A stretch of 64,000 bases of DNA from Halorussus rarus (GTDB lineage Archaea > Halobacteriota > Halobacteria > Halobacteriales > Haladaptataceae). Shown piece by piece: positions 25,762-33,073 of the stretch; positions within the stretch are counted from its first letter, which is position 1; the number at the start of each line of letters is the position of its first letter. Position numbers and translations under genes: made by a program. The DNA lies in assembly GCF_003369835.1 (NCBI RefSeq), contig NZ_QPMJ01000002.1:992001-1056000 (forward strand). Reading direction: 5' to 3'. The notes beneath the pieces were generated by a model. It had not been told where the DNA came from and made no database searches. It saw nothing but the letters and a program-made list of their open reading frames with translations.

Positions 25762-26681
25762 CTTGCATTCAGCAAGTCCACTGGGAGTTGGAGATGGACT
25801 ATCTCGGCCATCCATATTACGTCTCTGGGAATGCAATCTACCGCGCACTCGGAAGGCGAGTAGAGAATGAAACTCACCGGCAGCTCAATGCGAGTCATGG
25901 GATGTTCGTGCCCGGTGAATTTGGGACATTCCCAGAGTGGCACTCCCAAGCCGGTGTTCGGCCGTATCTGGGAGCATCGCTCCCACCGGTCGAGACCTAC
26001 GACGATCTATTCCTGTTCCGACGGCCCGATCACCCATGGCTACTCGACTCTCGCCCGCGGGATGCGTTGAACACACACGACATTCGGGTTCAGAGCGGGA
26101 TGCCCGCGCTGGCACACGAAACGATTATAGGCCGCCCGGACGACGCTCGCGACCAGCAACAAACCGTCCGGTGGTATATCAGTGCTTACCTGCATGCCGA
26201 GAAACCGGATATCCTGCCGATCGCGGAAAATCAGCTTGACGGCCTCCAGTTCGGTGGCAAACGAAGCTACGGGTATGGAACGACACGACTGAAAAACACT
26301 CAGATTGTGGATTTGGCGAAGTTGGACTACACCGAGTTGGAGACGAGTGAGTCATTCACCCTCGAACTCCTGACACCGTTCGTGCTCTGGTCGGAGTATC
26401 CCGGGACGAACGACGTCAACCTACCAGGGTGGTGGCAGATAGACGATGAGGCATCGATACGCCATCGGGTTGAGAAGATCGTCGAAGGAGGGAACAGCTA
26501 TAAGCTGGAAACCGTCGACCACGGCACGCTAATAAAATATGGAGGTGACCGCCCAGTCCAGACGGCGATCAACGGCATCCGCCGAATCGGAAGTCACTCG
26601 AAATATGGTTTTGGAGAATTCCGGATGAAGTCGGGTCATAGCACCCAAGATGGTGTTTTCGGTACTGAATTCCCAGGATAG
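25758..26681 (+). CDS. Cas5-like double RAMP protein (HRAMP system)
   Basis: A 307-residue protein with two glycine-rich RAMP loops: FGGKRSYGYGTTRL around residue 175 and IGSHSKYGFGEFRMK near the C-terminus. Two such loops imply two ferredoxin-like/RRM folds, as in Cas5 and Cas6 families. There is no clear catalytic histidine placement as in Cas6, so Cas5-like is preferred. As the last gene of the operon it is followed by AT-rich sequence and the truncated orc1/cdc6. No nuclease gene follows, although published HRAMP loci often include one. Confidence 0.6.
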   Translation: MTCIQQVHWELEMDYLGHPYYVSGNAIYRALGRRVENETHRQLNASHGMFVPGEFGTFPEWHSQAGVRPYLGASLPPVETYDDLFLFRRPDHPWLLDSRPRDALNTHDIRVQSGMPALAHETIIGRPDDARDQQQTVRWYISAYLHAEKPDILPIAENQLDGLQFGGKRSYGYGTTRLKNTQIVDLAKLDYTELETSESFTLELLTPFVLWSEYPGTNDVNLPGWWQIDDEASIRHRVEKIVEGGNSYKLETVDHGTLIKYGGDRPVQTAINGIRRIGSHSKYGFGEFRMKSGHSTQDGVFGTEFPG

Positions 26682-26729
26682 GTTCGGACAGTATAGCAAA
26701 AATATTATATAGTAGAATGATATCTAAAC

Positions 26730-27230
26730 TCACCTGCGACCCAATAAAGCCTCTCGAATTATTAGCGATATTAGCTGCGCGATGTGGTCGATCTCGTCGA
26801 GGATCAACACCACGTACTCGGGGTAGTCCGCCAGTGCCGTCCAGATGCCACCGAACACCCCGTCCAGTCCCTCGTAGGCCTGCTTGCGCTCGCCGGTCAA
26901 CGCGAACAGGATCTCGTTGGCCACGCTGAACAGCGTCCGACACTCCTTGAGGTTGACGTACTCGTAGCCGAAGTCCGGTGTCCGCGCCGCGAACTCAGCG
27001 CAAAGCCGCCGCGTGGTGAGCGTCTTGCCCGTCCCCGGCGGGCCGTACACCGTCACGGTGGTCGGCAGGTACCCCTCGTCGACGCCGGTCAGAATCGACG
27101 CGAGCGCTCGCTCCTCCTCGTCCCGGGCGACCACCTCGTCGGGATCTGCCAGCGGATCGAGCGCCCCCTTGTCGGCGAATACGCTGTCGGTGGCGGCCAC
27201 GTCGTCGAAGAGGTCGTCGTAGTCGGTCAT
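26730..27230 (-). pseudogene. Truncated Orc1/Cdc6 replication initiator
   Basis: The frame encodes the N-terminal 150 residues of an Orc1/Cdc6 AAA+ protein: VYGPPGTGKTLTTRRL (Walker A) and VLILDEIDHI (Walker B). After about position 26780 the sequence becomes AT-rich and unrelated and stops within 17 residues. Full-length proteins are about 400 residues, so sensor II and the winged-helix DNA-binding domain are missing. It is probably a fragment left by the recombination that placed the HRAMP segment here. The start MTDYDDLFDDV at 27230 looks intact. Confidence 0.8.
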
Positions 27231-27289
27231 GGTGTGTGGGGTTGAGTAGTCGACTGGCGGGTGTCCGTAGAGTTGGCCGCCGAGGTCGC

Positions 27290-27302
27290 GTTCCAGCGGA
27301 AC
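27290..27302. repeat. ORB-core-like inverted repeat
   Basis: GTTCCAGCGGAAC is a palindrome around a 3-base centre, resembling the core of haloarchaeal origin recognition boxes, and lies 60 bases upstream of the orc1/cdc6 fragment. The G-string that normally flanks an ORB is not seen, and no further copies were found nearby. It may be a relic of an origin or chance. Confidence 0.3.
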
Positions 27303-27389
27303 TACGAGTGTGTATGTCTCGTCGTTCTTAAAACGTTCGTCACCGTGTCACCCATAGAATTGCAGAGTGGTGGGTGGCGAAACCCCATC

Positions 27390-27685
27390 TTAGACCTGAG
27401 CCGAATCGCGTCGGTCGACGAGACCGTCGAAATCCGAGTCGAAACTCAATACCGCATCGATGTCGTAGCGCTCGCACAGCGCGATACTGTTCGCATCGGT
27501 CACGCTCGGATCGTGGTCGCGATACTGCTCCCAGACGTCGACCGTCGACTCGAAGTCGTCGCGACCGACGTGGAGGACGAACTCGCCGTCGAGGAGGGCG
27601 TCCATCGCGACGATGGCGGCGTCGCGGCGCTTGGCATCCCGGTCGTGGTGGGCGTAGAACACCCCGTATCGACGAGCACACTCAT
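27390..27685 (-). pseudogene. vapC: Degenerate VapC PIN-domain toxin
   Basis: The ATG at 27685 starts SVLVDTG in one frame, then the homologous continuation (FYAHHDRDAKRRDAA) is in another frame: one base appears missing in the G-run near 27665. Further on, LLDGEF is joined directly to VLHVGRDDFEST, so about 40 residues of the usual middle of this PIN family are absent. The C-terminal acidic motifs (DANSIALCERYD, SFDSDFD) remain. The first acidic residue and the C-terminal set are thus split, and activity is unlikely. The ATG overlaps the antitoxin stop by 4 bases. Confidence 0.75.
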
Positions 27686-27957
27686 CCGGACAGGATATCG
27701 TCGATATCTGACTCTGACATTTCGACGCCCGACGTGATCATGCCGTCGTGGAACGCCTCTCGTTCGTCCGCATCGACCGGTTCCATCTCGTCGCAAAACG
27801 AGTCGATCAGGTCCGATTTCGAGCGGACGGCCCGGTCGACAATTCGGGCGAGAATCTCCGGTTCGGTGACTTGGTTGCCCGTCTGCAGCCGAATCACCAC
27901 CTGTAACTCTTCGAGGTACGACTTGGTATCCTCGTCCAGCTTCACTGACGTGGGCAG
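27682..27957 (-). CDS. vapB: VapB-like antitoxin with unclear start
   Basis: About 91 codons: SVKLDEDTKSYLEELQ, then a helical segment and a C-terminus EREAFHDGMITSG, matching haloarchaeal ribbon-helix-helix-type antitoxins paired with PIN toxins. The residue where the family usually has its initiator Met is a CTG at 27957, so the start may have mutated; the frame stays open upstream without a good start. The partner toxin is broken, so this cassette appears to be decaying. Confidence 0.6.
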   Translation of the reverse strand: MPTSVKLDEDTKSYLEELQVVIRLQTGNQVTEPEILARIVDRAVRSKSDLIDSFCDEMEPVDADEREAFHDGMITSGVEMSESDIDDILSG

Positions 27958-28141
27958 ACTAGGAGAAGATGCTACTCGGTGATAAGTTCTCCCGGCCTCC
28001 AAGGAGGGCCGTAGTGTCGCTTGAGCTGCATCCCCGTTGAGATGAAACGTGGTTCGGAGGACGAACAGAGGCAATCCGAAGCACAACAGTTTAGCACCGC
28101 GCCCAACCACCGACCGTCACACGACGACGGAGTCACCATCT

Positions 28142-28621
28142 ATGAATCTCATCGACGACAAGGGCCGCCTCTTCGGCACCGTCAACATCATCGACGCGCT
28201 CGCCGTTCTGCTCGTCCTCGCGGTTGCCGGCGCAGGCACTGCATTCGTTCTCGGCGCCGACGAGACCGAACCGGCAGCCACCCAGCACCAGACCACGGTC
28301 ACGCTCCAGATTACCGACGTCCAACCCTACGTCGCCGACGCCATCCCCGAGGGATCGATCGACACGGACCGCGTCGCCGACGTCACGAACAAGTCGGTCC
28401 GCCCGACCAAGGTGGTCGTTAGCGACCAGAACGGGACGCTCCACGTGCGCGACCATCCGCGGAAGCGAACCGTGACGCTAGCCGTCGCTCTGAACACTAC
28501 GGTCGCGAACGGCGAACCGACGTTCGACGGCGAGGCGCTCGAAGTCGGCCGGCAGCTCACGCTCGACTTCGGTCCAGTCACTGCGACCGGAAACGTCACG
28601 GAAGTCGCTGACAGCAACTGA
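28142..28621 (+). CDS. DUF4330 family membrane-anchored protein
   Basis: A 159-residue protein with a short cytoplasmic N-terminus (MNLIDDKGRLFGTVNIID), one hydrophobic helix (about residues 17-40) and an extracellular beta-rich domain. The LIDDKGRLFG-x-VN-x-ID start is characteristic of DUF4330 proteins, which are found by exopolysaccharide genes in several prokaryotes. Its stop shares one base with the ATG of the next gene (TGATG), so the two are coupled. A role in glycan export is a family-level guess. Confidence 0.75.
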   Translation: MNLIDDKGRLFGTVNIIDALAVLLVLAVAGAGTAFVLGADETEPAATQHQTTVTLQITDVQPYVADAIPEGSIDTDRVADVTNKSVRPTKVVVSDQNGTLHVRDHPRKRTVTLAVALNTTVANGEPTFDGEALEVGRQLTLDFGPVTATGNVTEVADSN

Positions 28622-29088
28622 TGGCAACCGGAAACCAGTCTACAAACTACCTCGACGGTTCCGCGCTCGCCAGACTCGGCCGACAGATACAGGCCTATCT
28701 GGCCGCTACGTGGATCGTTCGAATGGGCGTGGCTCTCTCGGACAGATTCGCAACCGCTTTCGACACGTCCGCGTTGGCGAAGGGTGGCCAGATAGTCACA
28801 AGCTGGTTTCGGCAGTCGTTCATCTATCGCTGGCTCACGACGGAACCCGACCCCGACGTCATCGTCATCGACCTCCGCGAAACCTATACGGTCGGCCCCG
28901 TAATCGCGCTCCTCGACCGACTCGTGCCGACCGTTGACCGTATGTGGCGAGGGTCGCTCGTTGCCCGGGCGACTCGCCGCCTTCAGAGCGCTGGGAACCA
29001 AGCATGGCTGACAGAGTCGCGAACGATTCGCCTACTTCGAGCGGCGTTAGAACCGCCAGAACCACCGGATAGCGAACCCCACAACTGA
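28621..29088 (+). CDS. Hypothetical haloarchaeal protein paired with DUF4330
   Basis: A 155-residue protein. A central motif VIVIDLRETYTVGP is followed by helical basic segments (RMWRGSLVARATRRLQ). The N-terminus is amphipathic with repeated short helices, loosely like the 94-residue protein at 106-390. No transmembrane helix is clear. I recall similar proteins next to DUF4330 genes in haloarchaeal glycan regions, but no function is known. Coupled to DUF4330 by TGATG. Confidence 0.6.
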   Translation: MATGNQSTNYLDGSALARLGRQIQAYLAATWIVRMGVALSDRFATAFDTSALAKGGQIVTSWFRQSFIYRWLTTEPDPDVIVIDLRETYTVGPVIALLDRLVPTVDRMWRGSLVARATRRLQSAGNQAWLTESRTIRLLRAALEPPEPPDSEPHN

Positions 29089-29151
29089 CCCATCGTTCTC
29101 GGTGGAATATCGGGGGAACATTCATACCCCTCTGTATACAACTGTATACAC

Positions 29152-29385
29152 ATGGGGACCGACTACAAGAGCGTCCGACTCACCGAAGAGGCGTACGAGA
29201 CGCTCGAAAAGCGGAAGCGGGAGGACGAGACGTTCTCGGAGACGGTTGAACGACTGGCGAGAGAGCGGCCAATCAGTGATCTCGCCGGCCTCTTCGCGGA
29301 CGAGGATATCGAGGCGATTCGGACCGCACGAACGAAGAATTACGAGACCTATACCGAGCGTCGCGAACAGGAGTGGGAGGAGTGA
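29152..29385 (+). CDS. vapB: VapB-type antitoxin
   Basis: A 77-residue protein. The N-terminus YKSVRLTEEAYETLEKRK is a ribbon-helix-helix pattern, followed by a helical region and a charged tail (YTERREQEWEE) that would wrap the toxin. It sits immediately before a PIN-domain gene whose GTG start overlaps its stop. It should neutralise the toxin and autoregulate the pair's promoter. Confidence 0.82.
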   Translation: MGTDYKSVRLTEEAYETLEKRKREDETFSETVERLARERPISDLAGLFADEDIEAIRTARTKNYETYTERREQEWEE

Positions 29386-29777
29386 TACTCGATACCTCCT
29401 TCGTGGAGGACGTGACTCGACAAGATTCGGACGCCATCGCCAAGGCAGACGCCCTGAGTCGAGAGGGCGTCCCTGAACGGCTCTCGGTGATGACGCTGTA
29501 CGAGCTCTACTGGGGAGTCGGATACGTCGACAGTCCCCAACAGGAGAGAGATACCATCGACGCCGTCTTCGCGTCGAAGGAGATCTACGACATCACCCCG
29601 GAGATTGCTCGCAAAGCGGGGCGGATCGCCGGGCAACTTGCCAGCGACGGCCAGCCACTCAACGATCCCGGTGATGAACTCATCGGGGCAACTGGCGTCG
29701 TGCACGACGAACCAGTCCTCACGAAAAATGTCGACCACTTCGAGCGAATCCCTGGTCTCGAGGTCGAAACGTACTGA
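29382..29777 (+). CDS. vapC: VapC-type PIN-domain toxin
   Basis: A 131-residue PIN-domain RNase. ILDTSFVEDV holds the first catalytic Asp, a mid glutamate is in MTLYELYWG, and LNDPGDELIGATGVV plus LTKNVDHF give the C-terminal acids. I take the GTG at 29382 (GTGA overlap with vapB) over a GTG at 29373. VapC toxins cleave tRNA or rRNA when free of antitoxin. All expected acidic residues are present, so this pair looks intact, unlike the one at 27.4-28.0 kb. Confidence 0.85.
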   Translation: MILDTSFVEDVTRQDSDAIAKADALSREGVPERLSVMTLYELYWGVGYVDSPQQERDTIDAVFASKEIYDITPEIARKAGRIAGQLASDGQPLNDPGDELIGATGVVHDEPVLTKNVDHFERIPGLEVETY

Positions 29778-29857
29778 CGGACGTGGTTCCGGTCGTTGTT
29801 ACAAGAAGGAAATACCAAAACGCGACGAACGAGATGCTACCAACCGAACTCAGTACT

Positions 29858-30439
29858 TCAGAGGTTCTCTAAGTCCCACCCCACGAACTCGACCTCGGTC
29901 TCGACGTCGAGGGCGTCGAGCACCCGCGCGAGGCCGAGATACGTCCCGACGAGCATCCCGATACCAAGCACAACGTCGTCCTCGTAGTGGTCGGTGATCC
30001 GGTCGTGAGACTCATCATCAACCGAACCCTCGACGAAGTCCCGCACGTACTCGACGATGGCCGCGAGTTCGGGGTCCAACCGGTCCCACTCCTCACCGGA
30101 AACCGCTCGAATCTCCTCCGGTGACAGCCCCTCGTCGAGCGCGACGCGGACGTGCTGGTGCCACTCGTAGCGCGAGTCGGTGTGGTACGCGACCGACAGA
30201 ATCGCGACCTCCCGCTCGTGTGGGGTCAAGCCGCTCTCGTCCCACACGGCCGTCCCGTACGTCTGGAACGCCTCCAAGAGATCGGCGTTGTTCGCCATCG
30301 CTCGGTACACATTCAGCGTCCCGCCCCGCAGGGAGTGGGCACTATCATCGTCCGGTTCGGTCTCGTCCGAGAGCGTGTCGAGCAACGACTGCTTGTCCGG
30401 GGGCAATTCCTCCTGGTCCACGTACGGAATCCGTGCCAT
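29858..30439 (-). CDS. Carboxymuconolactone decarboxylase-family protein
   Basis: A 193-residue all-helical protein. VAILSVAYHTDSRYEWHQHV is the core motif of the CMD/AhpD-like family. The AhpD C-x-x-C pair is not present, so peroxidase activity is unlikely; the His of the EWxxH motif is kept. Substrate unknown. The gene is monocistronic with a 260-base upstream region shared with a divergent gene. Confidence 0.8.
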   Translation of the reverse strand: MARIPYVDQEELPPDKQSLLDTLSDETEPDDDSAHSLRGGTLNVYRAMANNADLLEAFQTYGTAVWDESGLTPHEREVAILSVAYHTDSRYEWHQHVRVALDEGLSPEEIRAVSGEEWDRLDPELAAIVEYVRDFVEGSVDDESHDRITDHYEDDVVLGIGMLVGTYLGLARVLDALDVETEVEFVGWDLENL

Positions 30440-30700
30440 ACAGCGACAACCCCTCGCTGGTGAATAAGTGTGCGGGCGCAGAGATCCAATTCAGTCGAGG
30501 AAGCGGACTCCGAGAGCGCCCTCGTTGATCTTGGGAGTCACTGACATAGCTCGAATTCCATACGCCTTCCGGAACCACATAATCGAGCATTCTAATGACG
30601 AAGGTCGATCCGAAAACCGACGCCGAAAACGACAGACGAAGACGAGCTACTCGCAGAGAACAACACCACTAAAAGCGATTAGGCCCAGTTTTCCCACGCT

Positions 30701-31006
30701 ATGATCAACCGACTGGAAGAAGAAGTCGATATGCTGGAACGGCATCTGCAGGTGCTGCAGATGGTCATCGAGAACGAACCGATCGGCATCGTGAAGACGT
30801 CGAACGAGACCGGGTACCCCCACCACAAGGTCCGGTACTCGCTGCGCGTCCTCGAAGAGGAGAGCCTCATCGATCCGACGAGCCAGGGAGCGATCACCAC
30901 CGAGCAGACCGAGGAGTTCGTCGGCGAACTCGACGACAAGATCGACGAGATCGGCCGGACTCTCGACGAGATGAAGGTCAGCGGAGCACAAACGGCCGAG
31001 AGCTGA
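30701..31006 (+). CDS. Conserved haloarchaeal wHTH/coiled-coil protein
   Basis: A 101-residue protein. Its N-terminus is a coiled coil (LEEEVDMLERHLQVLQ), the middle has a wHTH pattern (GIVKTSNETGYPHHKVRYSL then EEESLIDP), and the C-terminus is a second coiled coil (DDKIDEIGRTLDEM). This arrangement suits a dimeric DNA-binding regulator. A TATA-like CTAAAAG at 30669-30675 lies 29 bases upstream of the ATG, suggesting a leaderless transcript. Target unknown. Confidence 0.7.
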   Translation: MINRLEEEVDMLERHLQVLQMVIENEPIGIVKTSNETGYPHHKVRYSLRVLEEESLIDPTSQGAITTEQTEEFVGELDDKIDEIGRTLDEMKVSGAQTAES

Positions 31007-31115
31007 CGACCGACCGGTCTGTCAGGACTCCCCGAGCAGCAGTCGGAACTCCGTATTCTTTCTCGAATTTCACCAGTGACCGACGATAGCAAACTGTAAG
31101 AGGCCAACAGCGACG

Positions 31116-32906
31116 CTACTCCACCGTCACGCTCTTGGCCAGGTTCCGCGGCTTGTCGATACTCCGCCCCAACTCGTCCGCCACGTAGTAGGCCACCAGC
31201 TGCAACTGCACGTTCGCCAGCACCGGTGCCACGCGCGGATGCGTCTCGGGCACCTCCAGCACCGCGTCGGCGTACCGCTTCACGTCCGACACGCCGTCGG
31301 TCACCGCCACCACCGGCGCGTCCCGCGCCTCGACCTCCTTGACGTTCCCGACGGTCTTCGTCGCCTTCTCGCCGCCGCCAGTCACGATAGCGAACACCGG
31401 TGTCTCCTCGGTCACCAAGGCCAGCGGGCCGTGCTTCAACTCGCCCGCGGGGAACCCCTCGGCGTGCTTGTACGTGATCTCCTTCAGCTTCAGCGCGCCC
31501 TCCAGCGCGACCGGATGGTGGTAGCCGCGGCCGAGGAAGAAGTAGCCCTCGCTGTCCACGAACTCGTGGGCGACCTGCTTGGCCCGCGAGGCGTCCAGCA
31601 GCTCCTGGACCTGCCCCGGCAGGTCGCGCAGCGCCTCGACCACCTCTCGCCCGTCACTGCGCTCCGCGATCGCCGCCGACAGCAGATTACACGCCACGAC
31701 CTGCGAGGAGAACGTCTTGGTCGCGGCCACGCCGATTTCGGGGCCGGCACGGATGAAGAGCGTCCGGTCGCACTCCCTGGCCGCGGTCGACCCCACGACG
31801 TTGGTCATCGCCAGCGTCTCGACGCCGCGGCGATGCGCCTCTCGTAGCGCCGCCAACGTGTCGGCGGTCTCGCCACTTTGCGTGATACCCACGACGAGCG
31901 TGTCATCGGTAACAGGCGCAGGCGACGTGGCGTACTCGCTGGCGAGGAACGCCTGGGCGGGGACGCCGGCCTCCCGCAACGCCTGCGCGCCGAACAGCGC
32001 GGCGTGATAGCTCGTCCCGCAGGCGACGAACTGGACCGACGCGGGGTTCAGCCCCGCCAGCGACTCGACGTCGACGGACCCCGTCAGCTCGTCCACACGG
32101 CCGCGCAGGCACTTCCGGAGCGCCCGGGGCTGCTCGTGGATCTCCTTGAGCATGTAGTGGTCGTAGCCGCTCTTGGCGGTCTCCTCGGCGTCCCACTCGA
32201 CGCGGGAGACCGACTTCTCCAGCAGGCGACCCTCGGCGTCGGTGACGGTCCACGACCCCGACTCCAGCCGGGCGAACTCGCCGTCCTCCAGGTACACCAC
32301 GCGGTCGGTGTAGTCGAGGAACGCGGGCACGTCGCTCGCCAGGTACGCCGCGTCGTCGCCGACGCCGACCACCAGCGGCGAGTCCCGCCGGGTCGCGAGG
32401 ATGGCCTCCGACCCCCTCGTCACCGCGGCCAGCGCGTAACTCCCCTCCAGTCGGGCCACCGCCGCGCGGAAGGCGTCCTCGAAGTCCTTGCCCTCCGTCA
32501 GCGCCTCCTCGATGAGGTGCGGGACGACCTCGGTGTCGGTGTCGCTCTCGAACTCGTGGCCCCGGTCGGCCAGCTCCGCCCGGAGGTCGGCGTAGTTCTC
32601 GACGATGCCGTTGTGGACGACGGCGACGTCGCCCGCACAGTCGGTGTGCGGGTGGGCGTTGGCGTCGCTCGGCGGGCCGTGGGTGCTCCAGCGCGTGTGG
32701 CCGATGCCGACCGGCCCGTCGAGGTCGCTGGTGACCGCCTGCTGGAGCCGCTGGATCTCGCCCTCGCGCTTGCAGACCGAGAGGTCGCCGTTCGCCAAGG
32801 CGACCCCCGCCGAGTCGTAGCCGCGGTACTCCAGGCCCTCCAGCCCCGTCAGCAGGACGTCGAGGGTGTCGTCGCCCCGGCCCGCGCAGCCGATGATGCC
32901 ACACAT
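31116..32906 (-). CDS. glmS: Glutamine-fructose-6-phosphate aminotransferase
   Basis: A 596-residue enzyme making glucosamine 6-phosphate from fructose 6-phosphate and glutamine. Cys2 of MCGIIGCAG is the glutaminase nucleophile, EYRGYDSAG follows, and two SIS domains fill the C-terminal half (FVACGTSYHAALFG; FLGRGYHHPVALEGALKLKE). The C-terminus ends KPRNLAKSVTVE as in authentic GlmS. The ATG overlaps by one base the stop of a 55-codon gene (TGATG), forming a tight operon with the GlmU-like gene upstream. It supplies amino sugars for surface glycans. Confidence 0.93.
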   Translation of the reverse strand: MCGIIGCAGRGDDTLDVLLTGLEGLEYRGYDSAGVALANGDLSVCKREGEIQRLQQAVTSDLDGPVGIGHTRWSTHGPPSDANAHPHTDCAGDVAVVHNGIVENYADLRAELADRGHEFESDTDTEVVPHLIEEALTEGKDFEDAFRAAVARLEGSYALAAVTRGSEAILATRRDSPLVVGVGDDAAYLASDVPAFLDYTDRVVYLEDGEFARLESGSWTVTDAEGRLLEKSVSRVEWDAEETAKSGYDHYMLKEIHEQPRALRKCLRGRVDELTGSVDVESLAGLNPASVQFVACGTSYHAALFGAQALREAGVPAQAFLASEYATSPAPVTDDTLVVGITQSGETADTLAALREAHRRGVETLAMTNVVGSTAARECDRTLFIRAGPEIGVAATKTFSSQVVACNLLSAAIAERSDGREVVEALRDLPGQVQELLDASRAKQVAHEFVDSEGYFFLGRGYHHPVALEGALKLKEITYKHAEGFPAGELKHGPLALVTEETPVFAIVTGGGEKATKTVGNVKEVEARDAPVVAVTDGVSDVKRYADAVLEVPETHPRVAPVLANVQLQLVAYYVADELGRSIDKPRNLAKSVTVE

Positions 32907-33073
32907 CAGTCGGTCACCTCCTTTGCGTCGTCAGCCACCCTCTTCGCAGTTTCGGCCAGTTCGGTCACGTCGTCGACCACTCCAGTCGCTCCGGTGGCCG
33001 TCCCGGCAGCACTGGCGGCCACCCCGGTTTCGCCGGCAGCCATTCCAATCGCGTCAGCGGTTGTCACGGTCAC
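32906..33073 (-). CDS. Small protein between glmU-like gene and glmS
   Basis: A 55-residue frame with no gap on either side: its GTG start directly follows the TGA of the glmU-like gene (33074-33076), and its stop shares a base with the glmS ATG. The product is Ala/Gly/Thr-rich in the first half (VAASAAGTATGATGVV) and an acidic amphipathic helix in the second (TELAETAKRVADDAKEV). It could be an amphipathic regulator or partner of GlmS. An in-frame ATG at 33043 is an alternative start. No known family recognised. Confidence 0.6.
   Translation of the reverse strand: MTVTTADAIGMAAGETGVAASAAGTATGATGVVDDVTELAETAKRVADDAKEVTD

Noticed and set aside
24083-26681. Type IV or type I-D CRISPR effector genes
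   Set aside because: No DinG helicase, Cas10d, Cas3 or Csf1-like gene is present, and the protein order fits HRAMP better.
23000-27000. CRISPR array near the Cas-like genes
   Set aside because: No direct repeat of 25-40 bases with regular spacing is present; only the two 6-bp hairpins were found. This agrees with an array-less system.
29858-30439. AhpD-type alkylhydroperoxidase
   Set aside because: The redox C-x-x-C pair is absent, so only the general carboxymuconolactone decarboxylase family name is kept.
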